Assembly: GCA_965204395.1 (NCBI GenBank)
Contig: OZ241987.1
Location: 806,001 to 870,000 of the forward strand
DNA: 64,000 bases
From: Bin87 sp965204395
GTDB lineage: Bacteria > Chloroflexota > Dehalococcoidia > Lucifugimonadales > UBA3495
Direction: 5' to 3'
Shown here: in pieces, positions 1 to 7,500 of the stretch
Numbering within the stretch: position 1 is the first letter of the stretch
How the letters are laid out: every line of letters begins with the position of its first letter
Position numbers and translations under genes: made by a program
The notes under the pieces: model-generated
Seen by the model: the letters and a program-made list of their open reading frames with translations, nothing else
What the model was told of the DNA's origin: nothing
Database searches by the model: none

Positions 1-15
1 CGGCCTTACTTGCCC

Positions 16-321
16 CTAATCATGGCCATCCTTTTTCTTTGAGGCTATATACTCCATAGTCCCCCGCCAACCCAACCTGGCTGAAGTGTATCGTTCCTTG
101 CCTACGAGCTCCGCCCACGTGAAAGCATCCGGCCGCCTTTGAAGCAGGCGCTTGCTTATTTCCACGTCGCTTTGCAGCCCGGTGTATTCGCCAACTTCGT
201 AATCTCCGCTGTGAATGTCGATCACCACCAACTCGCCCCAGTGGTTGGCTTCCATTTCTTCGCGGATGCTTTCGTAGATTTTCTGGCCTATCCCCGCCAC
301 TTCGTCGCCTGTAAGTTCCAT
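16..321 (-). CDS. Conserved hypothetical protein
   Basis: Short acidic protein of about 101 residues. I chose the internal ATG at 321 (MELTGDEVAGIG) because the longer reading frame would overlap the end of the upstream enolase-superfamily gene. A central segment, VVIDIHSGDYEVGEYTGL, followed by a region ending in RRPDAFTW, resembles a pattern I recall from uncharacterised bacterial proteins; no catalytic motif, signal peptide or membrane segment is visible. It lies 37 bp after the enolase-superfamily gene on the same strand and is probably co-transcribed with it. Function unknown. Confidence 0.6.
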   Translation of the reverse strand: MELTGDEVAGIGQKIYESIREEMEANHWGELVVIDIHSGDYEVGEYTGLQSDVEISKRLLQRRPDAFTWAELVGKERYTSARLGWRGTMEYIASKKKDGHD

Positions 322-358
322 GATTGTCCGTCCTAACGTCAGTGGCCTTCTTGGTTCG

Positions 359-1462
359 TCAATATACCTTGTACTCCTCCAGCACCGCCGCATCCAAATG
401 CAGCCCCATGCCGGGCTCGTCGGGCGCGATGATTTCCCCGTTGTCCCACTCCGGCAGCACGCTGTTCAATTGGTAGTACACCGGGTCCCGCTCCTCCTCG
501 AACACCTCGACAAACAGCCCGTGGGAGTGCGCCGGCAGCAACTGCACGGCCAACTGCGGCTCCTCGTGGTGCGCCATCCGGATGCCCCGCATCTGCGCCG
601 CTCCGGCCACCCGACGCCACTCCGATATCCCGCCGCAAATCGCCGCGTCTATGTTCAGGATGTCCACCGCCTCGGTATCCATCAAACGCTGCCCACCCCA
701 TGAACTGCTCTCGCCCTGGCCGGCCGCCACCGGGATTCCGGTACGCAGACGCACCTGCCGCATGTCGTTATCGGCGTCCTGCCAGCGGCAAGGCTCTTCC
801 AGCCACGCCAGTCCCATCTCCCTGGCCGGCCCCGCGAACTCCAGCGCTTCCTCCAGCGTCCACGCCTGGTTGGCGTCGCACACGATGATGAAATCGTCAC
901 CCAGCGTGTCTCGTATCGCCCGCACCCGCAGCAGGTCGTCGGCCACTGCGACACCGCCTACCTTCAGCTTCACGCCCCCGATGCCGCGCTCTCGTTGATG
1001 AACCAGGTCCTCCACCATGAACGCCGTGTCCCGACCCTGCACGTAGTACGCGAACCTCACCACCGGCGACCGTTCGGCGTACCCGCCCAGCATCGTACGC
1101 ACCGGCACCCCCAGCGCCTTGCCCGCGATATCCCACAGCGCGATGTCGATGGCGGCAATCGCCCGCATCGCGATGGCCTTATCCCCGATGTGCGGCGTCA
1201 GCGCGAACATCTTCTGCCAGCACCGCTCGATGGCCATCGGATCCTCGCCCTCCACAGCCTCCGCCATCGGCCCCACCACCAGGTCTTTCAGCAACTCGTA
1301 CCCACTGCGTTCGTCGCCCGAGTACACTTCGCTGACCAGCCCGTCGTCCGTGTGCACCCGCACGACTATGGTGCATCGAGACTCGATCTGGTAAACGCTG
1401 CCGCTGAATCGGGTGCTCAGAGGGATCCGGACAATGTCCGCCTCCACGTTGGTGATGCGCAT
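359..1462 (-). CDS. Enolase superfamily (mandelate racemase/muconate lactonizing type) enzyme
   Basis: Protein of 367 residues, the usual length for this family. Visible hallmarks: the KLKVG active-site strand (K165 and K167), metal ligands D196 (CDANQAW), E222 (LEEP) and probably E251 (GQGES), and a His pair at 298-299 (AHHE) late in the barrel. The N-terminal 120 residues form the capping domain. Such enzymes abstract a proton alpha to a carboxylate in a Mg-dependent way, for example in sugar acid dehydration or racemisation. The substrate cannot be read from the sequence. It is a cytoplasmic enzyme, transcribed with the small hypothetical gene that follows. Enolase paralogue expansion is known in SAR202 Chloroflexota. 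Confidence 0.88.
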   Translation of the reverse strand: MRITNVEADIVRIPLSTRFSGSVYQIESRCTIVVRVHTDDGLVSEVYSGDERSGYELLKDLVVGPMAEAVEGEDPMAIERCWQKMFALTPHIGDKAIAMRAIAAIDIALWDIAGKALGVPVRTMLGGYAERSPVVRFAYYVQGRDTAFMVEDLVHQRERGIGGVKLKVGGVAVADDLLRVRAIRDTLGDDFIIVCDANQAWTLEEALEFAGPAREMGLAWLEEPCRWQDADNDMRQVRLRTGIPVAAGQGESSSWGGQRLMDTEAVDILNIDAAICGGISEWRRVAGAAQMRGIRMAHHEEPQLAVQLLPAHSHGLFVEVFEEERDPVYYQLNSVLPEWDNGEIIAPDEPGMGLHLDAAVLEEYKVY

Positions 1463-1557
1463 TTGCTATCGCCTCTCTTCTGGAAATCGGATGAATTATA
1501 CCCGTTCACTCTGTCTGCGTAGTCGTCCCCCTTCACAAAACCCCATACATCCTTTGG

Positions 1558-1563
1558 TACAAT
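1558..1563 (+). promoter_or_regulatory. Possible -10 element for htpX
   Basis: TACAAT with a TGG triplet just upstream lies about 45 bp before the htpX start. No convincing -35 hexamer is visible at the standard distance, so this is a weak call. Confidence 0.3.
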
Positions 1564-1609
1564 TCAGTTAGAGACCAACCGCACATTCGTGGCAGATCAC
1601 GAGGACACT

Positions 1610-2569
1610 ATGAACACTCTCAAAACCTTCTTCCTGCTGATGGTCTTGACGGGCATGCTCTTGCTCATCGGCGCTGCCATTGGCGGCCAGGCCGGACTCA
1701 TCATCGCCCTGGTGTTCGCGCTGGCGATGAATTTCGGCGCCTACTGGTTCAGCGACAAGATCGCCCTGAGCATGGCTCATGCCAAGGAAATCACCCGCGA
1801 GGACGACCCTCAGTTCTACGATCTGGTCGAGGAGCAGGCCCGCCTCGCCAACATGCCCATGCCAAGGGTGTACGAAATCGACTCCGACTCGCCCAACGCC
1901 TTCGCCACCGGCCGTAACCCCCAGAACGCCGCCGTCGCCGCCACCACCGGCATCCGCCGCATCCTGACCCGCGACGAACTCGCCGGCGTCATGGCCCACG
2001 AGATGGCCCACGTCGGCAACCGAGACACCCTCATCATGGCCACCGTCGCCACCATCGCCGGCGCAATCTCCATGCTTGCGTTCATGGCCCAGTTCGCCGC
2101 CATATTCGGCAGCTTCGGCGGCCACAGCGACGATGACGAGGGCGGTGGCGGCAACATCATCACCCTCCTTATCATCGCCATCATCATGCCCATCGCCGCC
2201 ACCATCATCCGCCTCGCCATCTCCCGAGCCCGCGAATACCAGGCCGATCAGACCGGCGCCCACAACTGCGGTAACCCCGAGGCCCTCGCCCGCGCCTTGG
2301 AAAAGTTGGAACTCGGCTCCGAGATCCGCCCCATGAAAGTCAACGAGGCCGCCTCTCACCTCTTCATCGTCAACCCCCTGAGCGGTAAGTCCATGGCCCG
2401 CCTGTTCTCAACCCATCCTCCCATCGAGGAGCGTTGCCGTCGCCTCCGCGCCATGAACGTCCGCCCCCGGTTCGACGACGTCGACACCTCTTCTGGCATT
2501 GAGATGCCACCCACCAACGACCAACCCAACTACGAAATCCCCGACAGCAGCGACCGCCCCAACTTCTGA
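1610..2569 (+). CDS. htpX: Membrane zinc metalloprotease HtpX
   Basis: M48-family protease of 319 residues. The start is the ATG at 1610, preceded by GAGG; a GTG at 1589 is in frame but has no better ribosome site. Two N-terminal membrane segments (about residues 5-45) are followed by a cytoplasmic catalytic part with HEMAH at about 130-134 (zinc ligands and catalytic Glu), a further hydrophobic pair flanking a Gly/Asp-rich loop, and SRAREYQAD, which supplies the third zinc ligand. HtpX degrades misfolded membrane proteins in the quality-control pathway shared with FtsH. The C-terminal 30 residues after FSTHPPIEERCRRL are a hydrophilic tail. It is a single-gene unit followed by a hairpin repeat. 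Confidence 0.93.
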   Translation: MNTLKTFFLLMVLTGMLLLIGAAIGGQAGLIIALVFALAMNFGAYWFSDKIALSMAHAKEITREDDPQFYDLVEEQARLANMPMPRVYEIDSDSPNAFATGRNPQNAAVAATTGIRRILTRDELAGVMAHEMAHVGNRDTLIMATVATIAGAISMLAFMAQFAAIFGSFGGHSDDDEGGGGNIITLLIIAIIMPIAATIIRLAISRAREYQADQTGAHNCGNPEALARALEKLELGSEIRPMKVNEAASHLFIVNPLSGKSMARLFSTHPPIEERCRRLRAMNVRPRFDDVDTSSGIEMPPTNDQPNYEIPDSSDRPNF

Positions 2570-2588
2570 GGCCTACACGAAAAAAGCA

Positions 2589-2624
2589 CCCTCTCCCCTG
2601 AAGGGAGAGGGCTGGGGTGAGGGG
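2589..2624. repeat. Dispersed hairpin repeat, copy 1 (CCCTCTCCC family)
   Basis: A perfect 9-bp stem (CCCTCTCCC, 5-nt loop, GGGAGAGGG; 2589-2611) followed by CTGGGGTGAGGG. Near-identical units occur at 6650-6684 and, inverted, at 49912-49946. Here it sits between the convergent htpX and cyclase-family genes and may act as a bidirectional terminator. The element type is widespread in bacterial genomes. Confidence 0.85.
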
Positions 2625-2643
2625 GAGAACCAACCATTCTCTC

Positions 2644-3600
2644 TCAGAAAATCGCGATTGGATTCACCGGGCTCCCCGTAACGTTCCGCAGGCGCAACGC
2701 CCCTATCGACAGCATGAACTCGTAGCGGTTGTGCCGCGCCGTGACCTCCGCCACCTCTTCCAGGTTTGCGTTGTCGATCAGCCACACGCCCAGGTACACC
2801 AGGCACGAAATGTGCAGCGGCGACACGATATTCGGGTAATCGTTGGGCCGGATGTCGTTCGAGGTGTCCGTTCCCAGCATCGCGATCCCGCGCTCCTTGA
2901 ACCAAGGCGCGCACGCCACGCTCGGCTCCGTCGGAGGCAGCGGACCTTCCACCAGCCGCCGGCGGTAATTCCCCGTCCGCACCAGCAGTATGTCTCCGGA
3001 CTCCACGGTCACCCCGTGGTCCCGCTCCGCCGCATCCAGGTCTTCCGGCATCACCGGCGCGTCCGGCGGCAGCCAGTCAACTCCCCGGATCTTGGGTATA
3101 TCCAGCAGCACTCCCCGGCTCACTAGCCCCTGCGCCGTCAGGTCGATGGCGTGGCTCTGCGCGCCCTCACGTGACGTCACCACCGCCGCCGGCACGCCGT
3201 TGTACATCAACCCGTCGTACGAGTAGTGCGACAGCGCGTCGATGTGCGTGATGGTCTGCCCGTGAAACACCATCCCGATGAACTCTGCCGCGCCTCGCCG
3301 TGAGTTTCGCCGCTCCAGCGGGTCCGTATCCCGACCCTCGCCGCTGTCCACCATGAAACGCTGCACCTGGTGGCTGATGTCCGGCGCCATGTCCGTAGTG
3401 ATGGGCCGCGCGCAGCTCACCGTCTCCCCGGTCTGCACCAGCGCCGCCGCCTGCGTCCTCTTGTCCTGCGTGATCAGGTTCAGCGCGCCCAACTGGTCCT
3501 GCTGACCCCAGCGCCCCCAGTTGTTCTCGTTCCGGTACCACTCCAACACTTGCGCCTCTGTGGGCACTCCTGCAAACGCCATAGTTCCCTCCATCGCCAT
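2644..3600 (-). CDS. Cyclase family protein (kynurenine formamidase-like metal hydrolase)
   Basis: Protein of 318 residues of the PF04199 cyclase family. The signature metal site appears as GQTITHIDALSHYSYDG: a degenerate form of HxGTHxDxxxH in which ITH, the Asp and the later His are retained. Members hydrolyse formylkynurenine, isatin or related cyclic amides. The length is greater than that of short KynB proteins and fits the larger subgroup seen in Actinobacteria and Chloroflexota. There is no signal peptide. The start at 3600 has in-frame ATG alternatives a few residues downstream (MEGTMAFAG). It is monocistronic; the substrate is not predictable. Confidence 0.82.
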   Translation of the reverse strand: MAMEGTMAFAGVPTEAQVLEWYRNENNWGRWGQQDQLGALNLITQDKRTQAAALVQTGETVSCARPITTDMAPDISHQVQRFMVDSGEGRDTDPLERRNSRRGAAEFIGMVFHGQTITHIDALSHYSYDGLMYNGVPAAVVTSREGAQSHAIDLTAQGLVSRGVLLDIPKIRGVDWLPPDAPVMPEDLDAAERDHGVTVESGDILLVRTGNYRRRLVEGPLPPTEPSVACAPWFKERGIAMLGTDTSNDIRPNDYPNIVSPLHISCLVYLGVWLIDNANLEEVAEVTARHNRYEFMLSIGALRLRNVTGSPVNPIAIF

Positions 3601-3953
3601 CTGCCGGTCCAGGCCGGCTGAGTTCCCGGAATTCTACACCAACGTCCATTGAATCACTGAAGCGCGAGAGCCTTACGTTGCGCGTTGGTACCACGGCTCT
3701 CCCCGTCGAGTCCCCTTGCACCCGGCGCAAACCAACCTGCTACACTGCACGTATCTATAAATGCCAGCCCAATGCGCCCACCATGTGCCTATAGCACGGG
3801 CATCGCTGGTAGTAAGGCCTGCTTCCGATGTGAAGCGCCGCTGATGAAACACCCGAGTGCCTTGGTAAATGCTGGGGTAAACGGGCTGTGCGTGCCAGCC
3901 ATGACACGCGGGTTTCGACGCGGTAACCAAACCCGGCATAAGGGAGACAACTC
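3601..3953 (+). other. Gene-free gap upstream of the DUF5679 gene; possible folded leader
   Basis: No credible coding sequence. The part nearest the small zinc-protein gene has several inverted repeats, including CGGGTTT/AAACCCG flanking GGTAACC at about 3909-3935, and GCTGG/CCAGC around 3869-3901. I compared it by eye with common riboswitch signatures (TPP, SAM, FMN, cobalamin, fluoride) and found no convincing match. It may be a 5' leader or simply spacer. Confidence 0.35.
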
Positions 3954-4145
3954 ATGGCCTCAGGACCAAGGGAACCACGCCAACCCGGCGAACCCAGAGA
4001 ACCCATCATCTATTGTGCCCGTTGCAACGCCAACACACCCACCCGAGACCCCGAGATCATCACCATGCGCAACGGCATGCCCGCCACCATCGGCTACTGC
4101 GTTCGCTGCGGCACCCGTAAATTCCACCAGGGGGTTGGCCGCTGA
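3954..4145 (+). CDS. DUF5679 small zinc-ribbon-like protein
   Basis: Protein of 63 residues with two Cys pairs: YCARC near residue 20 and YCVRCGTRKF near 50, with a conserved ITMRNGMPAT segment between them. This matches the DUF5679 pattern, a tiny zinc-ribbon-like domain of unknown function seen in Chloroflexota and relatives. The ATG at 3954 follows GGGAGAC at good spacing. It converges on fmt with a 30 bp gap. Its role is unknown; the four Cys probably bind one zinc ion. Confidence 0.8.
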   Translation: MASGPREPRQPGEPREPIIYCARCNANTPTRDPEIITMRNGMPATIGYCVRCGTRKFHQGVGR

Positions 4146-4175
4146 CCCAGCCCGACCTGATCCCTCGCCTTGCCC

Positions 4176-5159
4176 TTACCCCAAACGCGAGCCTGTGAAT
4201 TCCGGGTATCCCCGCAAGAACTCTCCACCCGTTGACGCCCTGCGTCCCGCCAGTTGCAACCGCTTCACCTCCAGTAATCCGTCCGCCGTCCCTACCGCAA
4301 TCCCGCCGTCCTCTGCCGCGGTTACCAGACCCGGTTCCGCATCCTCACCCGAAACAGCAACCACCTCCAGCAGCTTCAGTTCCTTCCCTTGCCACATCGA
4401 ATATAGTCCCGGCCACGGCGTATAGGCCCGTTGCCGTCTGGCCAGCGCTTCCGCGCTCAGTTCCCAGTCCGCCAATCCATCGGCCCGCTCCAGCTTGCTA
4501 GTGTAAGTCGCTCGCTCATCGTCCTGTTCCACAGCCGGCACGGAGCCGTCAATCCACCCCGGCAACGACTCAATCAACAACGCCGCGCCATCAGCGAACA
4601 GCGTTTCCGTCAAAGTCGCCGCGTCGTCCGACTCGTCAACCCGCCGCTCGCGTTGCGCGATGATCGGCCCCGTGTCCATCCCCTCATCCAGCAGCATCAG
4701 CGACACGCCCGTAACCTCGTCGCCCGCCAAAATCGCCCCGGTCACCGGCGCCGGCCCCCGGTACTTGGGCAGCAGCGAGGGGTGCAGGTTCAAACAGCCG
4801 AATCGCGGAATCGACAGCGCCTCGGGAGGAAGCAGCCGCCCGTAAGCAGCTACCACCACGCCGTCCGGTTGGTAGGACTCCAACTGCGCCACCGCATCAG
4901 CATCCCGGAACGTCCTCGGCTGCTCTACCGGGACACCCAATTCCTGCCCGCGCTGTTTGACCGGAGACGCCTCCAGAATCTGACCCCTGCCGCGCTTGCG
5001 GTCCGGCGGCGTGTAAACCGCGGCTAACTCGACGTCCGGGCAATCCCACAACGCATCCAGCGCTGGGACGGCGAACGTCGGTGTACCCATGAACACCACT
5101 TGGAGCCTGTCCTCGCTCCTGTTGGAGTCCAGAGATTCCTTTGGCGGATGGCTTGACAA
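4176..5159 (-). CDS. fmt: Methionyl-tRNA formyltransferase
   Basis: Transfers a formyl group from 10-formyltetrahydrofolate to initiator Met-tRNA. The N-terminal catalytic domain shows VVFMGTPTFAVPAL near residue 21, the folate-site motif NLHPSLLPKYRG (catalytic Asn and His) and DEGMDTGPII, which carries the catalytic Asp. The C-terminal OB-like tRNA-binding domain starts around residue 215 (RAYTPWPGLYS). The start is a TTG at 5159 preceded by AGGGGA; there is no in-frame ATG before MGTPTF, which would cut into the first strand. At 327 residues it has a slightly long N-terminus. It is usually paired with def, which is absent here. Confidence 0.95.
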   Translation of the reverse strand: MSSHPPKESLDSNRSEDRLQVVFMGTPTFAVPALDALWDCPDVELAAVYTPPDRKRGRGQILEASPVKQRGQELGVPVEQPRTFRDADAVAQLESYQPDGVVVAAYGRLLPPEALSIPRFGCLNLHPSLLPKYRGPAPVTGAILAGDEVTGVSLMLLDEGMDTGPIIAQRERRVDESDDAATLTETLFADGAALLIESLPGWIDGSVPAVEQDDERATYTSKLERADGLADWELSAEALARRQRAYTPWPGLYSMWQGKELKLLEVVAVSGEDAEPGLVTAAEDGGIAVGTADGLLEVKRLQLAGRRASTGGEFLRGYPEFTGSRLG

Positions 5160-5204
5160 GTAAATCCCCTGCGATGTAAATTTGTCGTAACCGCTGTGCG
5201 GAAC

Positions 5205-5428
5205 TTAAAGAAAGGAGGTGATTGCGAATGGAAGCTAGTTTAACATGCTGGGGCGATGGTAGGCACCAGTCTGGACACGACGGGGTGAACGCCTCTTAGC
5301 GTCATCGCTTTTCTAAATACGGCATTTAGCCCGTCAGTCGGGCCCAGACCAGTGTCTACCGTCGCCCCAAGGTTTTGGGAGCATCGGGCGGCAAGCCAAA
5401 GGTCCAGTCTGGGCCCGATACCCTTTTA
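5205..5428 (+). ncRNA. Candidate structured RNA (branched, with alternative pairing) between fmt and rpsP
   Basis: A 25-nt arm at 5250-5274 pairs with 5344-5368 at 23 of 25 positions, including two G-U pairs. Nested inside are GACGGG/CCCGTC (5279-5284 with 5330-5335), ACGC/GCGT (5289-5302) and TAAAT/ATTTA (5314-5328). Part of the 3' arm (5338-5349) can instead pair perfectly over 12 bp with 5407-5418, and ATCGGGC/GCCCGAT (5383-5389 with 5413-5419) forms a hairpin ending just before ACCCTTTT. Mutually exclusive helices ending in a weak terminator are the hallmark of attenuators. It could also be a free sRNA, because rpsP has its own promoter downstream. I recognise no known RNA family. Confidence 0.5.
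5228..5299 (+). CDS. Candidate 23-codon leader peptide with perfect Shine-Dalgarno
   Basis: ATG at 5228 to TAG at 5297-5299. The peptide begins MEASLTCWGD and ends GVNAS. It is preceded at 5209-5222 by AGAAAGGAGGTGAT, complementary over about 13 nt to the 3' end of 16S rRNA, with a 5-nt spacer. The codons overlap the 5' arm of a very strong RNA helix (5250-5274). That layout suggests a translated leader whose ribosome occupancy could alter folding. No family is recognised, and expression is unproven. Confidence 0.4.
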   Translation: MEASLTCWGDGRHQSGHDGVNAS

Positions 5429-5506
5429 ATCGCCTGTCCTGACATCCTGTTGATTGGCCGATTCCATCAACGAGCATGGCATGTTTGCTCGTGAACCTCA
5501 GGCAGT

Positions 5507-5535
5507 TTGACAAATTCCCCGGCTAATCATACATT
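5507..5535 (+). promoter_or_regulatory. Sigma-70 promoter of the rpsP operon
   Basis: A consensus TTGACA (5507-5512), a 17-bp spacer and TACATT (5530-5535), placing the transcription start near 5542, about 33 nt before the rpsP start. A 6-bp hairpin (CGAGCA/TGCTCG, 5471-5491) just upstream may end transcription from the preceding RNA. Confidence 0.75.
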
Positions 5536-5574
5536 GAAAGATACCCTATTCGTAAATTCAGCCACGGAGTACTA

Positions 5575-5844
5575 ATGCTACGGATTCGCCTGCGGAGAGT
5601 AGGAAAGAAAGGCCGCCCCTACTATCGAATCGTCGTAACCGACCAGCGCAACCCGCGCGACGGCGCTTATCTCGACGGCATCGGCCACTACGACCCAATG
5701 GCAGACCCACCGGCGGTAACCCTCGACGAAAATCGGGCAGTTGATTGGTTGCGCAAAGGCGCTCAACCCTCAGACCCGGTGCGTCGTATCTTCGATTTCA
5801 ACGGCATCTTCGACAAGGTACACGCCGATGAAAGAACTGATTGA
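5575..5844 (+). CDS. rpsP: 30S ribosomal protein S16
   Basis: Small-subunit protein of 89 residues, normal for the family. It begins MLRIRLRRVGKKGRPYYRIV and continues with DGAYLDGIGHYDP, both diagnostic of S16, which binds 16S rRNA early in 30S assembly. The ATG at 5575 follows CGGAG. First gene of the rpsP-khpA-rimM operon; khpA starts 17 nt before the rpsP stop, suggesting translational coupling. The order matches the classic ribosome-maturation operon, but trmD and rplS are missing here. Confidence 0.97.
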   Translation: MLRIRLRRVGKKGRPYYRIVVTDQRNPRDGAYLDGIGHYDPMADPPAVTLDENRAVDWLRKGAQPSDPVRRIFDFNGIFDKVHADERTD

Positions 5845-6055
5845 GTTCATCGCCCAGTCCCTCACGTCTAACCCCGAAGCGGTGCGCGTCACGGAGTCCG
5901 ACGAAGGCGATCAGATTGTGATCCGTCTGGAAGTTGCCCCCGAAGACAAGGGCAAAGTGATCGGCCGGCAGGGACGAGTCGCCCAGGCCATGCGCGTCCT
6001 GCTCCGCGTCGCCGCAGTCAAGGACGGAACCCGGGCCGTCCTGGAGATTGTCTAG
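5828..6055 (+). CDS. khpA: KH-domain RNA-binding protein KhpA
   Basis: Protein of 75 residues consisting of a single KH domain with the GxxG loop (VIGRQGRVAQAM). The start is the ATG at 5828 (MKELIEFIAQSL), inside the end of rpsP; upstream in-frame codons belong to an rpsP overlap and are not needed. KhpA forms a dimer with KhpB/Jag in many bacteria and binds sRNAs and mRNAs. Its position between rpsP and rimM is conserved across Firmicutes and Chloroflexota. Confidence 0.92.
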   Translation: MKELIEFIAQSLTSNPEAVRVTESDEGDQIVIRLEVAPEDKGKVIGRQGRVAQAMRVLLRVAAVKDGTRAVLEIV

Positions 6056-6644
6056 GCCCCGACAACCCCGGCGCCGCAGACCCCGGACACCTTCACGGGG
6101 CGCGGCTGCTCAGAACTCCTCGTCGGCGCCTCAGGAACCGGAACCCCCGGACGGTTGCGTGCTGGTCGGCCGTGTCATGCGTTCCCATGGCCGCGAGGGA
6201 GTCCTCAGGATCCAGTCCCTCTCCGACAACCCGAACCGGTTCTGCGTCGGCGAATCGCTAACGGTGGGCGGCCAGTCCAGAGGCATCGCTTCCTACCAGA
6301 CTCTCCCCAACGCTCAGGCCCTATTGGGGCTGGACGGTCTGGAAACCCCTGCTCTCGCCCAATCCTTGGCCGGCGAGTGGATCTTCGCCCCCATCGGCTC
6401 CACCGATAGCCTGGAGCCCGACGAGTACTACCACTACCAACTGATCGGCCTGTCCGTCGTAACTGACGAGGGCGAAACCTTGGGCACCATCAGGGAAATC
6501 CTCGCCACCGGCAGCAACGATGTCTACGTCGTCAGGCCCGAATCCGGCCCCGAAATCCTGCTGCCCGCCATCTCTCAGGTGGTAAAAAGCATCGGCCTCG
6601 AATCAAGCACGATGCTCGTCCATCTCCTCAACGGCCTCAGATAA
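6048..6644 (+). CDS. rimM: Ribosome maturation factor RimM
   Basis: A 16S rRNA-processing factor that binds S19 in the 30S head. The N-terminal reductase-type barrel is seen from VLVGRVMRSHGREGVLRIQ (about residue 37) and the PRC-barrel domain from YYHYQLIGLSVVTDEGETLG to the end (ILLPAISQVV). The first 35 residues are a basic, Pro/Arg-rich extension that reads from a TTG at 6048 overlapping the khpA stop. A later start near the GTG at 6158 would remove this extension, so the true N-terminus is uncertain. Third gene of the operon, followed by a hairpin repeat. Confidence 0.92.
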   Translation: MSRPRQPRRRRPRTPSRGAAAQNSSSAPQEPEPPDGCVLVGRVMRSHGREGVLRIQSLSDNPNRFCVGESLTVGGQSRGIASYQTLPNAQALLGLDGLETPALAQSLAGEWIFAPIGSTDSLEPDEYYHYQLIGLSVVTDEGETLGTIREILATGSNDVYVVRPESGPEILLPAISQVVKSIGLESSTMLVHLLNGLR

Positions 6645-6649
6645 AAATC

Positions 6650-6684
6650 CCCTCTCCCTTGATGGGAGAGGGTTAGTGTGAGGG
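6650..6684. repeat. Dispersed hairpin repeat, copy 2 (CCCTCTCCC family)
   Basis: The same 9-bp stem as at 2589 (6650-6672), followed by TTAGTGTGAGGG. It lies between the convergent rimM and moaE genes, where it could serve as a bidirectional terminator. Confidence 0.85.
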
Positions 6685-6717
6685 TGAAATCCTCCCAACA
6701 GCCGCCTTAATTCGCCC

Positions 6718-7206
6718 CTAATCTCCAGCCGCCACCGCGTGCCGCTCAGCGGGGGCGTGCTCGTTTTCCGCCCCGTCCGTGAACTCGTGGTCCTCGCACG
6801 CCACCCAGCGCGAACCGTCGGCAAACCACTCCTTCTTCCATATCGGCACGATCGTCTTGATGCGGTTCACCGCCTCGTGGCACGCCTCAAACGCCTTCAC
6901 CCGGTGCGGCGACGCCACGGCAACTACCAGGCTGATGTGCCCAACGTCCACGCGACCCGTGCGGTGAGCAATGGCAATATCTTCAATGCCGTAGTCCGCC
7001 CGCAGGCTGTCCCGCACCTCGTGCATCTTCTTGACCGCCATCACGTCGTAGGCTTCGTACTCCAGCCGCGTGACGGTCTTGCCACCGAAATTATCGCGGG
7101 TCGTCCCTAGAAAGGTGACCACCGCTCCATTGCCATCCGCTCGTACCGAGTCGGTGACTGCGACCGGATCCAGCGGTTCGTCTGTAAGGATAATCATCGT
7201 CAGCAA
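6718..7206 (-). CDS. moaE: Molybdopterin synthase catalytic subunit MoaE
   Basis: Converts precursor Z (cyclic pyranopterin phosphate) to molybdopterin using the thiocarboxylate of MoaD. Family features seen: GAVVTFLGTTRDNFGGKTV, LEYEAYDVMAVKKM, HRTGRVDVGHISLVVAV and the active-site segment IVPIWKKEWFADGSRWV with its Lys pair. The protein has 162 residues, with a nonconserved acidic tail after the catalytic segment. It lies 6 bp downstream of moaD in the same operon. It probably serves the molybdenum hydroxylase encoded at 47.6-51.4 kb. Confidence 0.95.
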   Translation of the reverse strand: MLTMIILTDEPLDPVAVTDSVRADGNGAVVTFLGTTRDNFGGKTVTRLEYEAYDVMAVKKMHEVRDSLRADYGIEDIAIAHRTGRVDVGHISLVVAVASPHRVKAFEACHEAVNRIKTIVPIWKKEWFADGSRWVACEDHEFTDGAENEHAPAERHAVAAGD

Positions 7207-7212
7207 CCTCCG

Positions 7213-7464
7213 CTAACCGCGTCCTCCACTGACTGGAGGTATCAGGCAAACCTCGTCTCCGGGCTGCAGCAACTGGTCATCGTCCGCGTATTCTGCGTTC
7301 ACCGCCACCACAATGCGAACCTCCGGCGGCGCCAGTCGGGGATAGTCGCCCCTCACCGCCGCCGTGAGATCGCCGACCAACGCTCCGTCGGGCAATTCCA
7401 CCGTCACTACCGACGCGCCGGCCCGCTCCCGGTACAACGCAAATAATCGAACATCAAAAAGCAT
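7213..7464 (-). CDS. moaD: MoaD/ThiS-family sulfur carrier protein
   Basis: A ubiquitin-like protein of 83 residues that carries sulfur as a C-terminal thiocarboxylate to MoaE. Typical elements: VRLFALYRERAG near the start, DLTAAVRGDYPRL in the middle and the closing LLQPGDEVCLIPPVSGG. Unusually, the Gly-Gly is not terminal: the frame adds Arg-Gly before the TAG, so the protein ends GGRG. Canonical MoaD must end in GG to be adenylated by MoeB, so trimming or a different activating enzyme would be needed. It is co-transcribed with moaE and lies 36 bp after the HNH gene. Confidence 0.9.
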   Translation of the reverse strand: MLFDVRLFALYRERAGASVVTVELPDGALVGDLTAAVRGDYPRLAPPEVRIVVAVNAEYADDDQLLQPGDEVCLIPPVSGGRG

Positions 7465-7500
7465 GGTGCTTAGGATTATGGGCGGGCAGGTACGATGGTG

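Noticed and set aside
3800..3860. Fluoride-type riboswitch (CTGATG near 3840)
   Set aside because: Only the CTGATG element resembles the motif; the GG-GATG-x-CC pseudoknot strands are missing.
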